Positions 35,302 to 44,078 of a DNA stretch of 64,000 nucleotides are shown here, one piece after another. Source of the stretch: Winogradskyella sp. GTDB lineage: Bacteria > Bacteroidota > Bacteroidia > Flavobacteriales > Flavobacteriaceae. The stretch's first letter is position 1; each line of letters begins with the position of its first letter. Position numbers and translations under genes: made by a program. Below the pieces are notes generated by a model. The model saw nothing but the letters and a program-made list of their open reading frames with translations, was not told where the DNA came from and did no database searches. The DNA lies in assembly GCF_028282165.1 (NCBI RefSeq), contig NZ_JANQIM010000001.1, positions 1-64,000 of the forward strand, read 5' to 3'.

Positions 35302-36195
35302 ATGAACAGAGAGGAACTCATAAAAAAATGGTTAGACAATAACCTAAATGCTGAAGAATTAAAAGCCTTTGAGCAGCTAGAGGATTACAAGAGTTTAATC
35401 CTGATAGATAATGCCTTAAAGTCTTTTAAATCTCCTGATTTTGCTGTTGACAGTCATTATGAGCATCTAAAATCAAAACTTAAGCCTAAGAAAGCTAAAG
35501 TTAATTGGTATAAACCTCTATTAAGAATAGCAGCTATTTTAGCCCTTTGTTTCAGTGTATATTACTACACTACGACTTTAGATACTAAAGTCAATACCCA
35601 AATTGCAACACAAACTAATGTAGAACTGCCAGATCATTCTTCGGTTGTCCTTAACGCTAATTCTTCAATAGCTTTTAATAAAAGCAAATGGACCAAAAAC
35701 CGAGAAGTAAAACTAAATGGAGAAGCATTTTTTAAAGTCGCTAAAGGCCAAAAATTTGATGTTATAACAGAGAGTGCAGTTATTAGTGTTTTGGGCACTC
35801 AATTTAATGTAAAAGAACGTCATAACTATTTTGAAGTTACCTGTTTTGAGGGATTGGTAGGTGTAAAAGTGAACGGAGACGTCGTAAAATTAAATCCTAA
35901 ACAAAGTATTAAAATAATCGATGGGAAGTTACTTGCTAATGAAAAAGAAATCGCTGCGCAACCATCTTGGTTGCGTGGTGAAAGTAACTTTAAAAACACC
36001 CCTTTAAAACACGTTATTACCGAACTTGAAAATTACTATGATATAAAAGTTACAGTTGATAAAGCAGATGCATTACGATTGTTCAGTGGAAGTATTACAC
36101 ACAAAAATCTAGATTTAGCATTGCAATCTGTTACAATACCTTTAAATTTAAGCTATAGTAAGTCCGGAACTTCTATTGTGTTGAAGCGTGAATAA
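35302..36195 (+). CDS. FecR-type anti-sigma factor
   Basis: The 297-residue inner-membrane regulator has an N-terminal cytoplasmic part (about 1-70), which should bind the sigma factor. A single membrane helix follows (about 74-90, LLRIAAILALCFSVYYY), then a periplasmic FecR domain (about 105-210, LNGEAFFKVAKGQKFDVIT and SVLGTQFNVKE), and a C-terminal DUF4974-like domain (about 230-297, FKNTPLKHVITELENYYDI). The last domain probably contacts the receptor plug. It overlaps the receptor gene by eight bases. Confidence 0.93.
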   Translation: MNREELIKKWLDNNLNAEELKAFEQLEDYKSLILIDNALKSFKSPDFAVDSHYEHLKSKLKPKKAKVNWYKPLLRIAAILALCFSVYYYTTTLDTKVNTQIATQTNVELPDHSSVVLNANSSIAFNKSKWTKNREVKLNGEAFFKVAKGQKFDVITESAVISVLGTQFNVKERHNYFEVTCFEGLVGVKVNGDVVKLNPKQSIKIIDGKLLANEKEIAAQPSWLRGESNFKNTPLKHVITELENYYDIKVTVDKADALRLFSGSITHKNLDLALQSVTIPLNLSYSKSGTSIVLKRE

Positions 36196-38485
36196 ACATT
36201 TACTACGTGTAATCTTATTTTTTTCAATAGTTGCCTCTTTTAGTTTAGCTCATAGCCAAAATGAGGAACCCATACCGCTTGTTCAAGTTCTTGAACAACT
36301 AGAAAAACGATATGATATTAAGTTCTCTTACGAGGCTAAAACTATTGATAACATATCAGTACCTCCTCTAAACCCTAAACTCTCTCTAGAACAAGCACTA
36401 AACGAATTAAGTTATTTAACGTCACTAAACTTCAAAATATTAGATAGCAGATTTATTGCCATAGTACCAAAGAACAACTCGGTTCAGCGTCTAGAGGAGG
36501 TCGTTGTGAACAACTATTTAACTAAAGGTATTTCAAAAACAAACAATGGTGCAATAGAGGTTGATGCTAATGCATTCGATATTCTTCCAGGTTTAATTGA
36601 ACCTGATGTATTGCATATCTTGCAGAATTTACCTGGAATTATTAGTGTTGACGAGCGCATCTCAAATATAAACGTTAGAGGTGGCACCAATGATCAAAAC
36701 CTTATTCTTTATGAAGGTATTAGAATGTATCAATCTGGTCATTTCTTTGGATTAATTTCCGCATTCAATCCTTATTTATCGGAAGAAGTAAGAATCTCAA
36801 AGAACGGTACTAGTGCGCTTTATGGAAACGGTGTTTCCAGCACGATTACCATTAAAAACTTAGATGAAATTGACAATAACTTTAGTGCTGGACTAGGCTC
36901 TAATCTTCTTAACGCAGATGGTTTTGCAAAAATTCCTTTGAATAAAAAGATGGAGTTACAATTATCTGCAAGACGTTCATTTACGGATATTTTGGTTTCT
37001 ACTACTTACGATGCGTATTTTGACCGTATTTTTAGAGATTCTGAACTAAATACCTCTAATGATGTAAATACAGTTCTTGCTTTAGATGAGCGCTTTTTGT
37101 TTTATGATATTAATGCTAAGTTTTTGTACAATATCGATGCTACTTCAAAACTTCGTGTTAGTATGCTCAACATTTACAACAATCTCGATTACAATCAGAT
37201 ATTCTTAGATTCTGGAGATAATTTTCAAGAAACTAGAAACGCCTTAAATCAAGTAAGCTATGGTGCTAGTGCAACATATTCTAAAACATTTAAAGATAAC
37301 ATAAATACATCTGCTCAATTCTATTATTCCAATTATGATCTAGACGCTCAAAATAGTGACATCACTAATAACCAACTTCTCATCCAAGAGAACAAAGTAG
37401 AGGATTATGGATTACGTTTGGATATATCAAAAACTATAGACAATAATACCGAGCTTAGAGGAGGTTATCAGTTCAATGAGGTCGCTGTTACAAATTTTGA
37501 AGATGTCACCAATCCTAATTTCACTAGTCTAGTAAAAGAAATCATTAGAACTCATGCCTTTTTTGGAGAGACCGAACGTTATTCAAAATCACGCAATACT
37601 TATATTCGCTTGGGTGCTCGAATCAGCTATTTTGAAAAATTAAAAGAGCTCGTTATAGAACCTAGATTTGCCTTCAACCAAAAAATATCTGATGCTTTTC
37701 GGCTCGAAATTCTAGGCGAACTAAAAAACCAATCCATTACTCAGATTATAGATCTACAGCAAGACTTCTTTGGTATTGAAAAACGGCGATGGCAACTCTC
37801 TAATTTAGAGGATGTACCGCTGGTTAGAAGTCAACAAATTTCATTGGGCATTAGCTACAATCAGAACAATTTGTTGATTTCCCTTGAAGGCTATTATAAA
37901 AATGTCGATGACATTACAGCGCAAAGTCAAGGTTTTCAAAATCAATTTCAGTTTGCAAATGATATTGGCTCGTACACCGTTACTGGTTTGGATTTTCTTG
38001 TTAACAAACGCTTCAACGACTTTAGTGCTTGGTTAAGTTATACCTTAAGTGAGAATGATTATACGTTCGATACAATTAATGGCAGTAGTGCCTTTCCAAA
38101 TACAGTAGACATCACTCATGTCGCTAATACTTCTTTAACCTATAGTCTCAATAATTTTAAAATCGGTCTAGGGATTAACTGGCATTCTGGCCGTGCTTAT
38201 ACAACGCCTGCAGAAAATCAAATCGACAACAATACTTTCATAGAATACAACAGTCCCAATGGCGAAAGATTACCAGACTATTTTAGAACTGACCTCTCTG
38301 CCATATATAAATTCAACTTGTCTAAAGGCATTAAAGCTGAAGCTGGTGCTTCGATATGGAATCTTTTTAACAGGTCTAACGTTATCAATCGCTATTATAC
38401 ATTTGATTCGGACGATAACATCGTGGAAATTGACAATAGATCACTAAAATTCACTCCAAATCTAAGCTTTAGGGTAAATTTCTAA
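36188..38485 (+). CDS. TonB-dependent receptor with N-terminal signalling (STN) domain
   Basis: The 765-residue protein starts at GTG 36188 inside the end of fecR. It has a signal peptide (1-24, ending LAHSQ) and an STN/secretin-like signalling domain (about 25-100, VLEQLEKRYDIKFSYEAK). The plug domain (about 115-235) contains DVLHILQNLPGII, INVRGGTNDQNLILYEGI and SALYGNGVSSTITI. A 22-strand-type barrel ends in LSFRVNF. There is no SusD partner and no carboxypeptidase-like N-terminal domain. This fits ligand-sensing transport with signalling through FecR. The ligand is unknown; iron, a metal chelate or a peptide are options. Confidence 0.92.
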   Translation: MNKHLLRVILFFSIVASFSLAHSQNEEPIPLVQVLEQLEKRYDIKFSYEAKTIDNISVPPLNPKLSLEQALNELSYLTSLNFKILDSRFIAIVPKNNSVQRLEEVVVNNYLTKGISKTNNGAIEVDANAFDILPGLIEPDVLHILQNLPGIISVDERISNINVRGGTNDQNLILYEGIRMYQSGHFFGLISAFNPYLSEEVRISKNGTSALYGNGVSSTITIKNLDEIDNNFSAGLGSNLLNADGFAKIPLNKKMELQLSARRSFTDILVSTTYDAYFDRIFRDSELNTSNDVNTVLALDERFLFYDINAKFLYNIDATSKLRVSMLNIYNNLDYNQIFLDSGDNFQETRNALNQVSYGASATYSKTFKDNINTSAQFYYSNYDLDAQNSDITNNQLLIQENKVEDYGLRLDISKTIDNNTELRGGYQFNEVAVTNFEDVTNPNFTSLVKEIIRTHAFFGETERYSKSRNTYIRLGARISYFEKLKELVIEPRFAFNQKISDAFRLEILGELKNQSITQIIDLQQDFFGIEKRRWQLSNLEDVPLVRSQQISLGISYNQNNLLISLEGYYKNVDDITAQSQGFQNQFQFANDIGSYTVTGLDFLVNKRFNDFSAWLSYTLSENDYTFDTINGSSAFPNTVDITHVANTSLTYSLNNFKIGLGINWHSGRAYTTPAENQIDNNTFIEYNSPNGERLPDYFRTDLSAIYKFNLSKGIKAEAGASIWNLFNRSNVINRYYTFDSDDNIVEIDNRSLKFTPNLSFRVNF

Positions 38486-38498
38486 GCTAATCTTTAAA

Positions 38499-38514
38499 TG
38501 CTTAAATTTAAGCA
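38499..38514. repeat. 16-bp palindrome after the TonB receptor gene
   Basis: TGCTTAAATTTAAGCA is fully self-complementary, but no T tract follows. It may be a weak terminator or an operator in the 44-base gap before the next gene. Confidence 0.4.
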
Positions 38515-38529
38515 CTAAACTTTCTTTCT

Positions 38530-39075
38530 ATGACAGAACAAGAATTTTATAAACTAAGGTTTCCAATAGGCGAATTCGAAAAGCCCAAAACCATTACCCA
38601 AGAACACCTTAATGAATGGATAGCCTCAATAGAATCATTGCCTAACCGCATTGCGTCTGTAACAGAACATCTAAGTGATATAGAATTAAACTTTAGGTAT
38701 AGGCCTAAAGGTTGGACTATTAGACAAGTTGTGCATCATTGTGCCGATAGTCATATGAACAGTATTATACGATTTAAGCTAGCATTAACTGAAAGTAGAC
38801 CAACAATAAGACCCTATTTTGAAGACCGCTTTGCCAAACTCATTGACTATTCAGAACCTATCGATACACCTATCTCTATTCTAAAAGGCGTACACAAAAA
38901 GCTTGGGGTTTTACTCAAAAGTTTTTCTGAATTGGATTTAAAACGAGAATTTATTCATCCAGAATACGGTAAGACTTACTCCTTAGAAGAAACCATTGGT
39001 GTATATGCCTGGCATAGCAACCATCATTTTGCCCACATAGAACAAGCCCTATATCATAAGGGAAAATTTAATTGA
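38530..39075 (+). CDS. YfiT/BstA-like putative bacillithiol transferase (DinB superfamily)
   Basis: The 181-residue protein is a four-helix DinB-like protein. It has the YfiT pattern: an N-terminal FPIGEFEKP, RPKGWTIRQVVHHCADSHMN with the first metal-binding histidines, and YAWHSNHHFAHIEQAL with the remaining ones. Family members use a metal site to transfer bacillithiol to electrophiles, and some Bacteroidota make this thiol. The exact substrate is not predictable. It has its own terminator, shared with the convergent gene. Confidence 0.85.
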   Translation: MTEQEFYKLRFPIGEFEKPKTITQEHLNEWIASIESLPNRIASVTEHLSDIELNFRYRPKGWTIRQVVHHCADSHMNSIIRFKLALTESRPTIRPYFEDRFAKLIDYSEPIDTPISILKGVHKKLGVLLKSFSELDLKREFIHPEYGKTYSLEETIGVYAWHSNHHFAHIEQALYHKGKFN

Positions 39076-39120
39076 GCTATAATCAAAAGAAATCATAAAT
39101 TCTGACATTACATAAAAACG

Positions 39121-39149
39121 AAAAGCCCAAAATATTTTTGGGCTTTTTT
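39121..39149. terminator. Bidirectional terminator
   Basis: AAAAGCCCAAAA, short loop, TTTTTGGGCTTTTTT lies between convergent genes ending at 39075 and 39175. Confidence 0.92.
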
Positions 39150-39174
39150 ATTAATCATTCTCTATCAAATGGGT

Positions 39175-40473
39175 TTAAGGCTTACCATTAGCAGTTTCCC
39201 TTTTTTCTCTTTGTTTTTGTTTTTCTATATTCTTTTTAATCTTTTCAATAGCAGACTCAATAGATTTATCCGGTTCAATTAGATTATACTCACCCCAAAA
39301 ATCTGGATCTGAAAACCCAGAAATAGCATCAGTAATAATTACAGAAGGCCTTAGCTTTTCCTTATTTCTAATTTTACGGTCAGAAATGTTTATTTCCCAA
39401 TCGGTAACCGCCATTTCGCTAGACAAGCTATATACTTTGTTGAACCATTGCCGTTTCTTATTGACCTTAAATCTTAAGTATAAGTTTGAATAACTATAAT
39501 ACCATTTATCACCCTTCTGTTTATAATCAACCTTATAACTGGCTTCTAAAGGATAAACAACCACACTACTAGGTTTTTTCTTTACCAATAGATTTTTACT
39601 CTTGTTTTTATTGCTCAAATCCAACGTATAATCAGCACTGACCAAAGCCAGGGATTCTACATCTACAAATAGTTGTCCATTATAACCGTAATTAAGAGCT
39701 TCATTTTTTGGTGTAAAATTAACAACATACACGCTTCTATTATTGATTGTTGACGGCGAAGCAAATGAAAAGCTGTAATTAGGAATAGTCTCATCGGTGA
39801 ATATATACTCTGGGTATTTCATAATATCTAAATATATAGTAGAGAATGGACCTCCTTGAAGTTTTACAGAAACGGTATCTAAACGCTTATAATCTGTACT
39901 TTTTCTCGCCTTATTAAGTTTTATGGCATCTGGTACTGATGAGTTATTTGGGTATTTCATTACATTAACTACAGCTTCGGTTAATGATACATTTCTGTTA
40001 CGGCGTTTAATAGTTTCCCTGTAAAACGCTGTCATATAAACCGACTCGTTTTGATGACTTTCATTCTTACTTTTGAATACTTTTCGCACCAGACTTTCTG
40101 CATCCTTAAACGCAGTAAGATTAACCGCAGCCAGCTCTGTCACAGCCTGGTACAATTCTATAACGTTATTCTCTTTGGATAATTCTGAAAGCGGTATAAC
40201 ACGTGTATTATAGCCTAACAGAGTAACAACTACTTTTGAATCTAAGAAATCATTTGGAACTTTTAGCAAAAACTCACCCTCAGAGTTGGTAATTGTACTA
40301 ATGTTAGTTTCATTAATATTGAGGTTAACAGCTTCTAGAATCTTATTAGATTTGCCATCAACAACTTTTCCACTATACTCAGTAAAGCTTTCCTGAGCAT
40401 TTAATGTAAAGTTCACCAACAAAACCGCAATTAATACGTTGGTAAAAGATTTAAAAAAATTAAGTGTTTTCAT
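39175..40473 (-). CDS. Carboxypeptidase-regulatory-like domain protein
   Basis: The 432-residue protein has a signal peptide (about 1-26, ending TLNAQ) and a CarboxypepD_reg-like beta-sandwich (about 30-105): YSGKVVDGKSNKILEAVN, TITNSEGEFLLKVP, and VVTLLGYNTRVIPL. The rest is an unassigned region with beta strands and repeated aromatic residues, followed by a basic tail (EKIKKNIEKQKQREKRE). Similar Bacteroidota proteins are outer-membrane-associated with unknown function. It lacks a T9SS sorting domain and a TonB-receptor barrel. It is a single gene. Confidence 0.82.
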   Translation of the reverse strand: MKTLNFFKSFTNVLIAVLLVNFTLNAQESFTEYSGKVVDGKSNKILEAVNLNINETNISTITNSEGEFLLKVPNDFLDSKVVVTLLGYNTRVIPLSELSKENNVIELYQAVTELAAVNLTAFKDAESLVRKVFKSKNESHQNESVYMTAFYRETIKRRNRNVSLTEAVVNVMKYPNNSSVPDAIKLNKARKSTDYKRLDTVSVKLQGGPFSTIYLDIMKYPEYIFTDETIPNYSFSFASPSTINNRSVYVVNFTPKNEALNYGYNGQLFVDVESLALVSADYTLDLSNKNKSKNLLVKKKPSSVVVYPLEASYKVDYKQKGDKWYYSYSNLYLRFKVNKKRQWFNKVYSLSSEMAVTDWEINISDRKIRNKEKLRPSVIITDAISGFSDPDFWGEYNLIEPDKSIESAIEKIKKNIEKQKQREKRETANGKP

Positions 40474-40671
40474 CTGATCAATTTTTATCGTTCTAAGTAA
40501 GCCAGATGTATTTCGCCAATAATAATGAAGTGAGTATCAACGATACTTTTTTGGCTTAGCTATAGCATAATTATTTAACAATTAATCAACTACTAAGATA
40601 CGGAAAAAACACGGGAAGCTTCTAGGCCATAGTGTTAAAAATAGTATAATACAGTAGCACTATCGATAGAC

Positions 40672-42453
40672 CTACATGCGTTTTGGTACGTCAATACCCA
40701 AAACACTGAACGCATTTTTAATGGTTTGCCCAACAGTTTTTGAAAGCGCTACCCTAAAGACTTTTTCTTCTTCTCTATCTGCACCAAGAATGGATACATT
40801 TTGGTAAAATGAATTGAAATCTTTAACCAAATCATATGTATAATTAGCAATTAATGCTGGACTGTAATGTTCTGCGGCATTTTGAACAACCTCGGGAAAT
40901 TGTTCTAACTGCTTTAATAATTGTTTTTCTTTCTCGTGAAGAGGCACGCCAGCAGCTACTCTTACCTCATCTTCCTTAGCTCCAGCTTTTCTTAAAATCG
41001 ATTGAATCCTAGCATAAGTATACTGAATAAAAGGTCCTGTATTTCCTTGAAAGTCTATAGACTCTTTAGGATCGAATAAAATCCGTTTTTTAGGATCTAC
41101 TTTTAAGATGTAATACTTTAAAGCACCTAGGCCAATGGTTTTATATAGTGCCTTTTTATCCGCTTCAGAATACTCATCTAACTTTCCCAATTCCTTGGAA
41201 ATCTCTTCAGCAGTGTCTGCCATTTCATTTATAAGGTCATCAGCATCAACCACAGTACCTTCTCTACTCTTCATTTTCCCGCTTGGTAAATCTACCATAC
41301 CATAACTGAGGTGATACAAGTTCTCTGCCCAATCAAAACCTAGCTTCTTCAAGATCAAGAATAAAACTTTAAAGTGATAATCTTGTTCATTACCAACCGT
41401 GTACACCATGCCACCAACATCTGGATAATCTTTAATCCTTTGTATAGCAGTACCAATATCCTGTGTCATGTACACTGCTGTACCGTCAGCTCTTAGTACA
41501 ATTTTTTCATCAAGGCCATCTTCGGTTAAATCGCACCAAACCGAACCATCTCCTTTCTTATGGAAAACACCAGTTTTTAGACCTTGAGCTATAAATTCCT
41601 TGCCCAACAAATAGGTTTGGCTTTCGTAGTAATATTCATCAAAATCAACGCCTATGGCTTTATACGTTTCTTCAAAACCATCATAGACCCAACCGTTCAT
41701 TTTTTCCCAAAGGGCAACGACCTCATCATCGCCAGCTTCCCATTTTCGGAGCATCTCTTGAGCTTCAAGTAAAATGGGCACTTCCTTTTTTGCTTCTTCA
41801 TCTTGTAGACCCTGAGACATCAAGTCAGAAACTTCTTTCTTATAAGCTTTATCAAATTCCACATAGTAATTCCCAACCAGCTTATCACCTTTTAAACCTG
41901 TAGATTCTGGTGTTTCTCCATTACCAAATCGTTGCCAAGCCAGCATACTTTTACAAATATGAATACCCCTATCGTTGATAATTTGAGTCTTATAAACCTT
42001 TTTTCCTGAAGCCTTTAAAATCTCGGCAACCGAATAGCCCAACAATACATTTCTCACATGCCCTAAATGCAAAGGTTTGTTGGTATTTGGTGAAGAATAT
42101 TCAACCATGATGGCTTTTTCATCCTTGTCCTCAATAAAACCATAGTTTTGGTTGTCTTTTATTGAATTAAAAAAATCTAAATAGTAAGTATTATCAATTT
42201 CAATATTCAGAAAGCCTTTGACTACATTGAAATCCTTAACCAAAGTGACATTATCCTGTAAATACTTTCCTATTTGCTCCCCAATAACAGCAGGATTACC
42301 TTTAACTACACGCAACATCGGGAATACAACTACAGTAATATCTCCTGCAAACTCCTTGCGAGTAGCTTGAAATTCCACAGATTCCAATTCTGATTGAAAC
42401 AAGGCTTTTACAGCAGCCTTTACATGTACTTCTAAAGTATCCTGAAGCTTCAT
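40672..42453 (-). CDS. argS: Arginyl-tRNA synthetase
   Basis: The 593-residue class I synthetase has an N-terminal Add1 domain (about 1-95) for tRNA-Arg D-loop recognition. The catalytic core carries YSSPNTNKPLHLGHVRNVLL with HLGH as the HIGH motif. The KMSKS loop equivalent is MKSREGTVV. The C-terminal DALR anticodon-binding domain contains YTYARIQSILRKAGA and FNSFYQNVSIL. The length is typical. The gene has a promoter-like TATCTTTG box and stands alone. Confidence 0.97.
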   Translation of the reverse strand: MKLQDTLEVHVKAAVKALFQSELESVEFQATRKEFAGDITVVVFPMLRVVKGNPAVIGEQIGKYLQDNVTLVKDFNVVKGFLNIEIDNTYYLDFFNSIKDNQNYGFIEDKDEKAIMVEYSSPNTNKPLHLGHVRNVLLGYSVAEILKASGKKVYKTQIINDRGIHICKSMLAWQRFGNGETPESTGLKGDKLVGNYYVEFDKAYKKEVSDLMSQGLQDEEAKKEVPILLEAQEMLRKWEAGDDEVVALWEKMNGWVYDGFEETYKAIGVDFDEYYYESQTYLLGKEFIAQGLKTGVFHKKGDGSVWCDLTEDGLDEKIVLRADGTAVYMTQDIGTAIQRIKDYPDVGGMVYTVGNEQDYHFKVLFLILKKLGFDWAENLYHLSYGMVDLPSGKMKSREGTVVDADDLINEMADTAEEISKELGKLDEYSEADKKALYKTIGLGALKYYILKVDPKKRILFDPKESIDFQGNTGPFIQYTYARIQSILRKAGAKEDEVRVAAGVPLHEKEKQLLKQLEQFPEVVQNAAEHYSPALIANYTYDLVKDFNSFYQNVSILGADREEEKVFRVALSKTVGQTIKNAFSVLGIDVPKRM

Positions 42454-42483
42454 ATTTTAGTTGTGCTTGTCTTTAAACGCCTG

Positions 42484-42491
42484 CAAAGATA
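42484..42491 (-). promoter_or_regulatory. Promoter -7 box of argS
   Basis: TATCTTTG on the minus strand, 30 bases before the argS start at 42453. Confidence 0.5.
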
Positions 42492-42618
42492 GCAGTTTTA
42501 TTAAGATTCTAGCTACTTTCAACACTATAATGAAGTTCTATTTTATTAAAAATATGATTAAATTTGAATTGGTGATATTCGAATAATAAATTATTGAGAA
42601 TTAAGAATTGAATGCCTA

Positions 42619-43749
42619 ATGAAACTACTAAAACTTGTCTTTTTAATTCTTTTTGTTTCCTGTTCAGCCAATGATGATTCTAATAATGATTCCAACAATG
42701 GTGCTGGCGATTCAAGCACCTTATATAAAGGCATGGATTTATCCTTTCAGAGCGAATTGGAAGATTATAATATTGATTACAAAGATGCAGACGGAAATTC
42801 TGTAGAGTTGTTAGATTTTGTACAATCAAAAGGCACTAATCTTGTAAGATTAAAACTTTGGCACACACCACAAAACGGTGAAAATGGTTTAACCGACGTA
42901 AGAGCTTATGCTCAGAAAATAAAATCCAGAAACATGGATTTTCTGCTGAATTTCCATTACAGTGACTTTTGGGCAGATCCTGGAAGTCAGACACCACCAC
43001 AAGCTTGGCAGAACATGACGTTTGACCAAATACGAGTTGCTATTTACGAATACACCAAGGATGTCGTAACGCAATTGAAAGCACAAAATACTTTACCAGA
43101 AATTATTCAAATCGGTAACGAAACCAACAGCGGTTTTCTATGGGATTATGGAAGAGTTTGGGATGATTTTAACGATAATTGGCCAAACTATGCAACCTTG
43201 GTTTCAGAAGCTATTAGAGCCATAAAAGAGGTGGATACAGAAAATAATATTCGTATTATGCTTCATCATTCTGATGTTGAACGTGCTATCTTCTTTTTTA
43301 ATGAACTAGAACCTTTTAATCTCGATTTTGATATCATTGGTCTATCTTATTACCCTCAATTCCACACTAAAGATTTAAACCTAGTAACTTCAAAATTAAA
43401 CGAGTTGGCCAACACCTTCAATAAAGACATTTTAATGGTTGAAGTGGCTTATCCCTTTACATTACAATGGAATGATAACCAGACCAACTTCATAGGCAGT
43501 TTAGATCAGATTTTAACTGAGTTTTCTCCTACACCTCAAGGTCAAAAGGCTTATTTTGAATGGCTTATAGAAACCATAAAAAATATACCTAACGATCACG
43601 GCATTGGTTTCTGCTATTGGGCACCAGACTGGGTCGCTTTTGAAGGCAATGAAACAACTTCGACCGATGGAACCTCTTGGGAAAATCAATGTTTATTTGA
43701 TTTTGAGCTCAAAGCTCTACCTGCTTTAGATATATTTAATCATAACTAA
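42619..43749 (+). CDS. GH53 arabinogalactan endo-beta-1,4-galactanase lipoprotein
   Basis: The 376-residue protein has a lipobox signal (MKLLKLVFLILFVSC) and an Asn/Asp-rich linker. A GH53 TIM barrel follows: GMDLSFQSELED, NLVRLKLWHTPQNG, FLLNFHYSDFWADPG, the acid/base motif QIGNETNSGFLWDYG, and the nucleophile motif LMVEVAYPFTLQW. It should cut beta-1,4-galactan from plant or algal polysaccharide at the cell surface. No SusC/SusD pair, other glycosidase or sugar-metabolism gene lies nearby, so it is not part of a recognisable polysaccharide utilisation locus here. The start is firm because the signal peptide follows directly. Confidence 0.93.
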   Translation: MKLLKLVFLILFVSCSANDDSNNDSNNGAGDSSTLYKGMDLSFQSELEDYNIDYKDADGNSVELLDFVQSKGTNLVRLKLWHTPQNGENGLTDVRAYAQKIKSRNMDFLLNFHYSDFWADPGSQTPPQAWQNMTFDQIRVAIYEYTKDVVTQLKAQNTLPEIIQIGNETNSGFLWDYGRVWDDFNDNWPNYATLVSEAIRAIKEVDTENNIRIMLHHSDVERAIFFFNELEPFNLDFDIIGLSYYPQFHTKDLNLVTSKLNELANTFNKDILMVEVAYPFTLQWNDNQTNFIGSLDQILTEFSPTPQGQKAYFEWLIETIKNIPNDHGIGFCYWAPDWVAFEGNETTSTDGTSWENQCLFDFELKALPALDIFNHN

Positions 43750-44078
43750 CTGATTATCATTATCTTAAATCAAAAATGCATTTCATCGACAAAATGGTAT
43801 TTTTTCTAAGATATTTGCCGTTAATCGATACAGCTTTTTTTTTGTTAATTTCATCCGTCATTTCATCTAATTTATTAGCATTAAATCCCAAATATTAGCG
43901 TATTTGAGCACATTATGGCATTTTTGGTAGGCTATTAAACAATGTCCCAAACATTAATGAGGCTTAATTATCAAACATTAACCACGTTGTTATTGTTTAG
44001 TGTTGACTTACTTTTGGCATCCCTCTATAAAAGTTTCATACACCAAAACATAGTACTTCGTCTATCAACAGTTAGAAG
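43750..44078. other. 329-bp intergenic region with possible regulatory repeats
   Basis: No gene is supported. It contains a T9 run (43835-43843), three TTTCATC words near 43783, 43850 and 43861, and the kinase promoter at 43987-44016. The region is A+T-rich. Confidence 0.5.
43987..44016 (+). promoter_or_regulatory. Promoter of the TPR histidine kinase gene
   Basis: TTG at 43987-43989, exactly 19 bases, then TACTTTTG at 44009-44016: a near-ideal housekeeping promoter with a 62-base leader. Confidence 0.65.
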
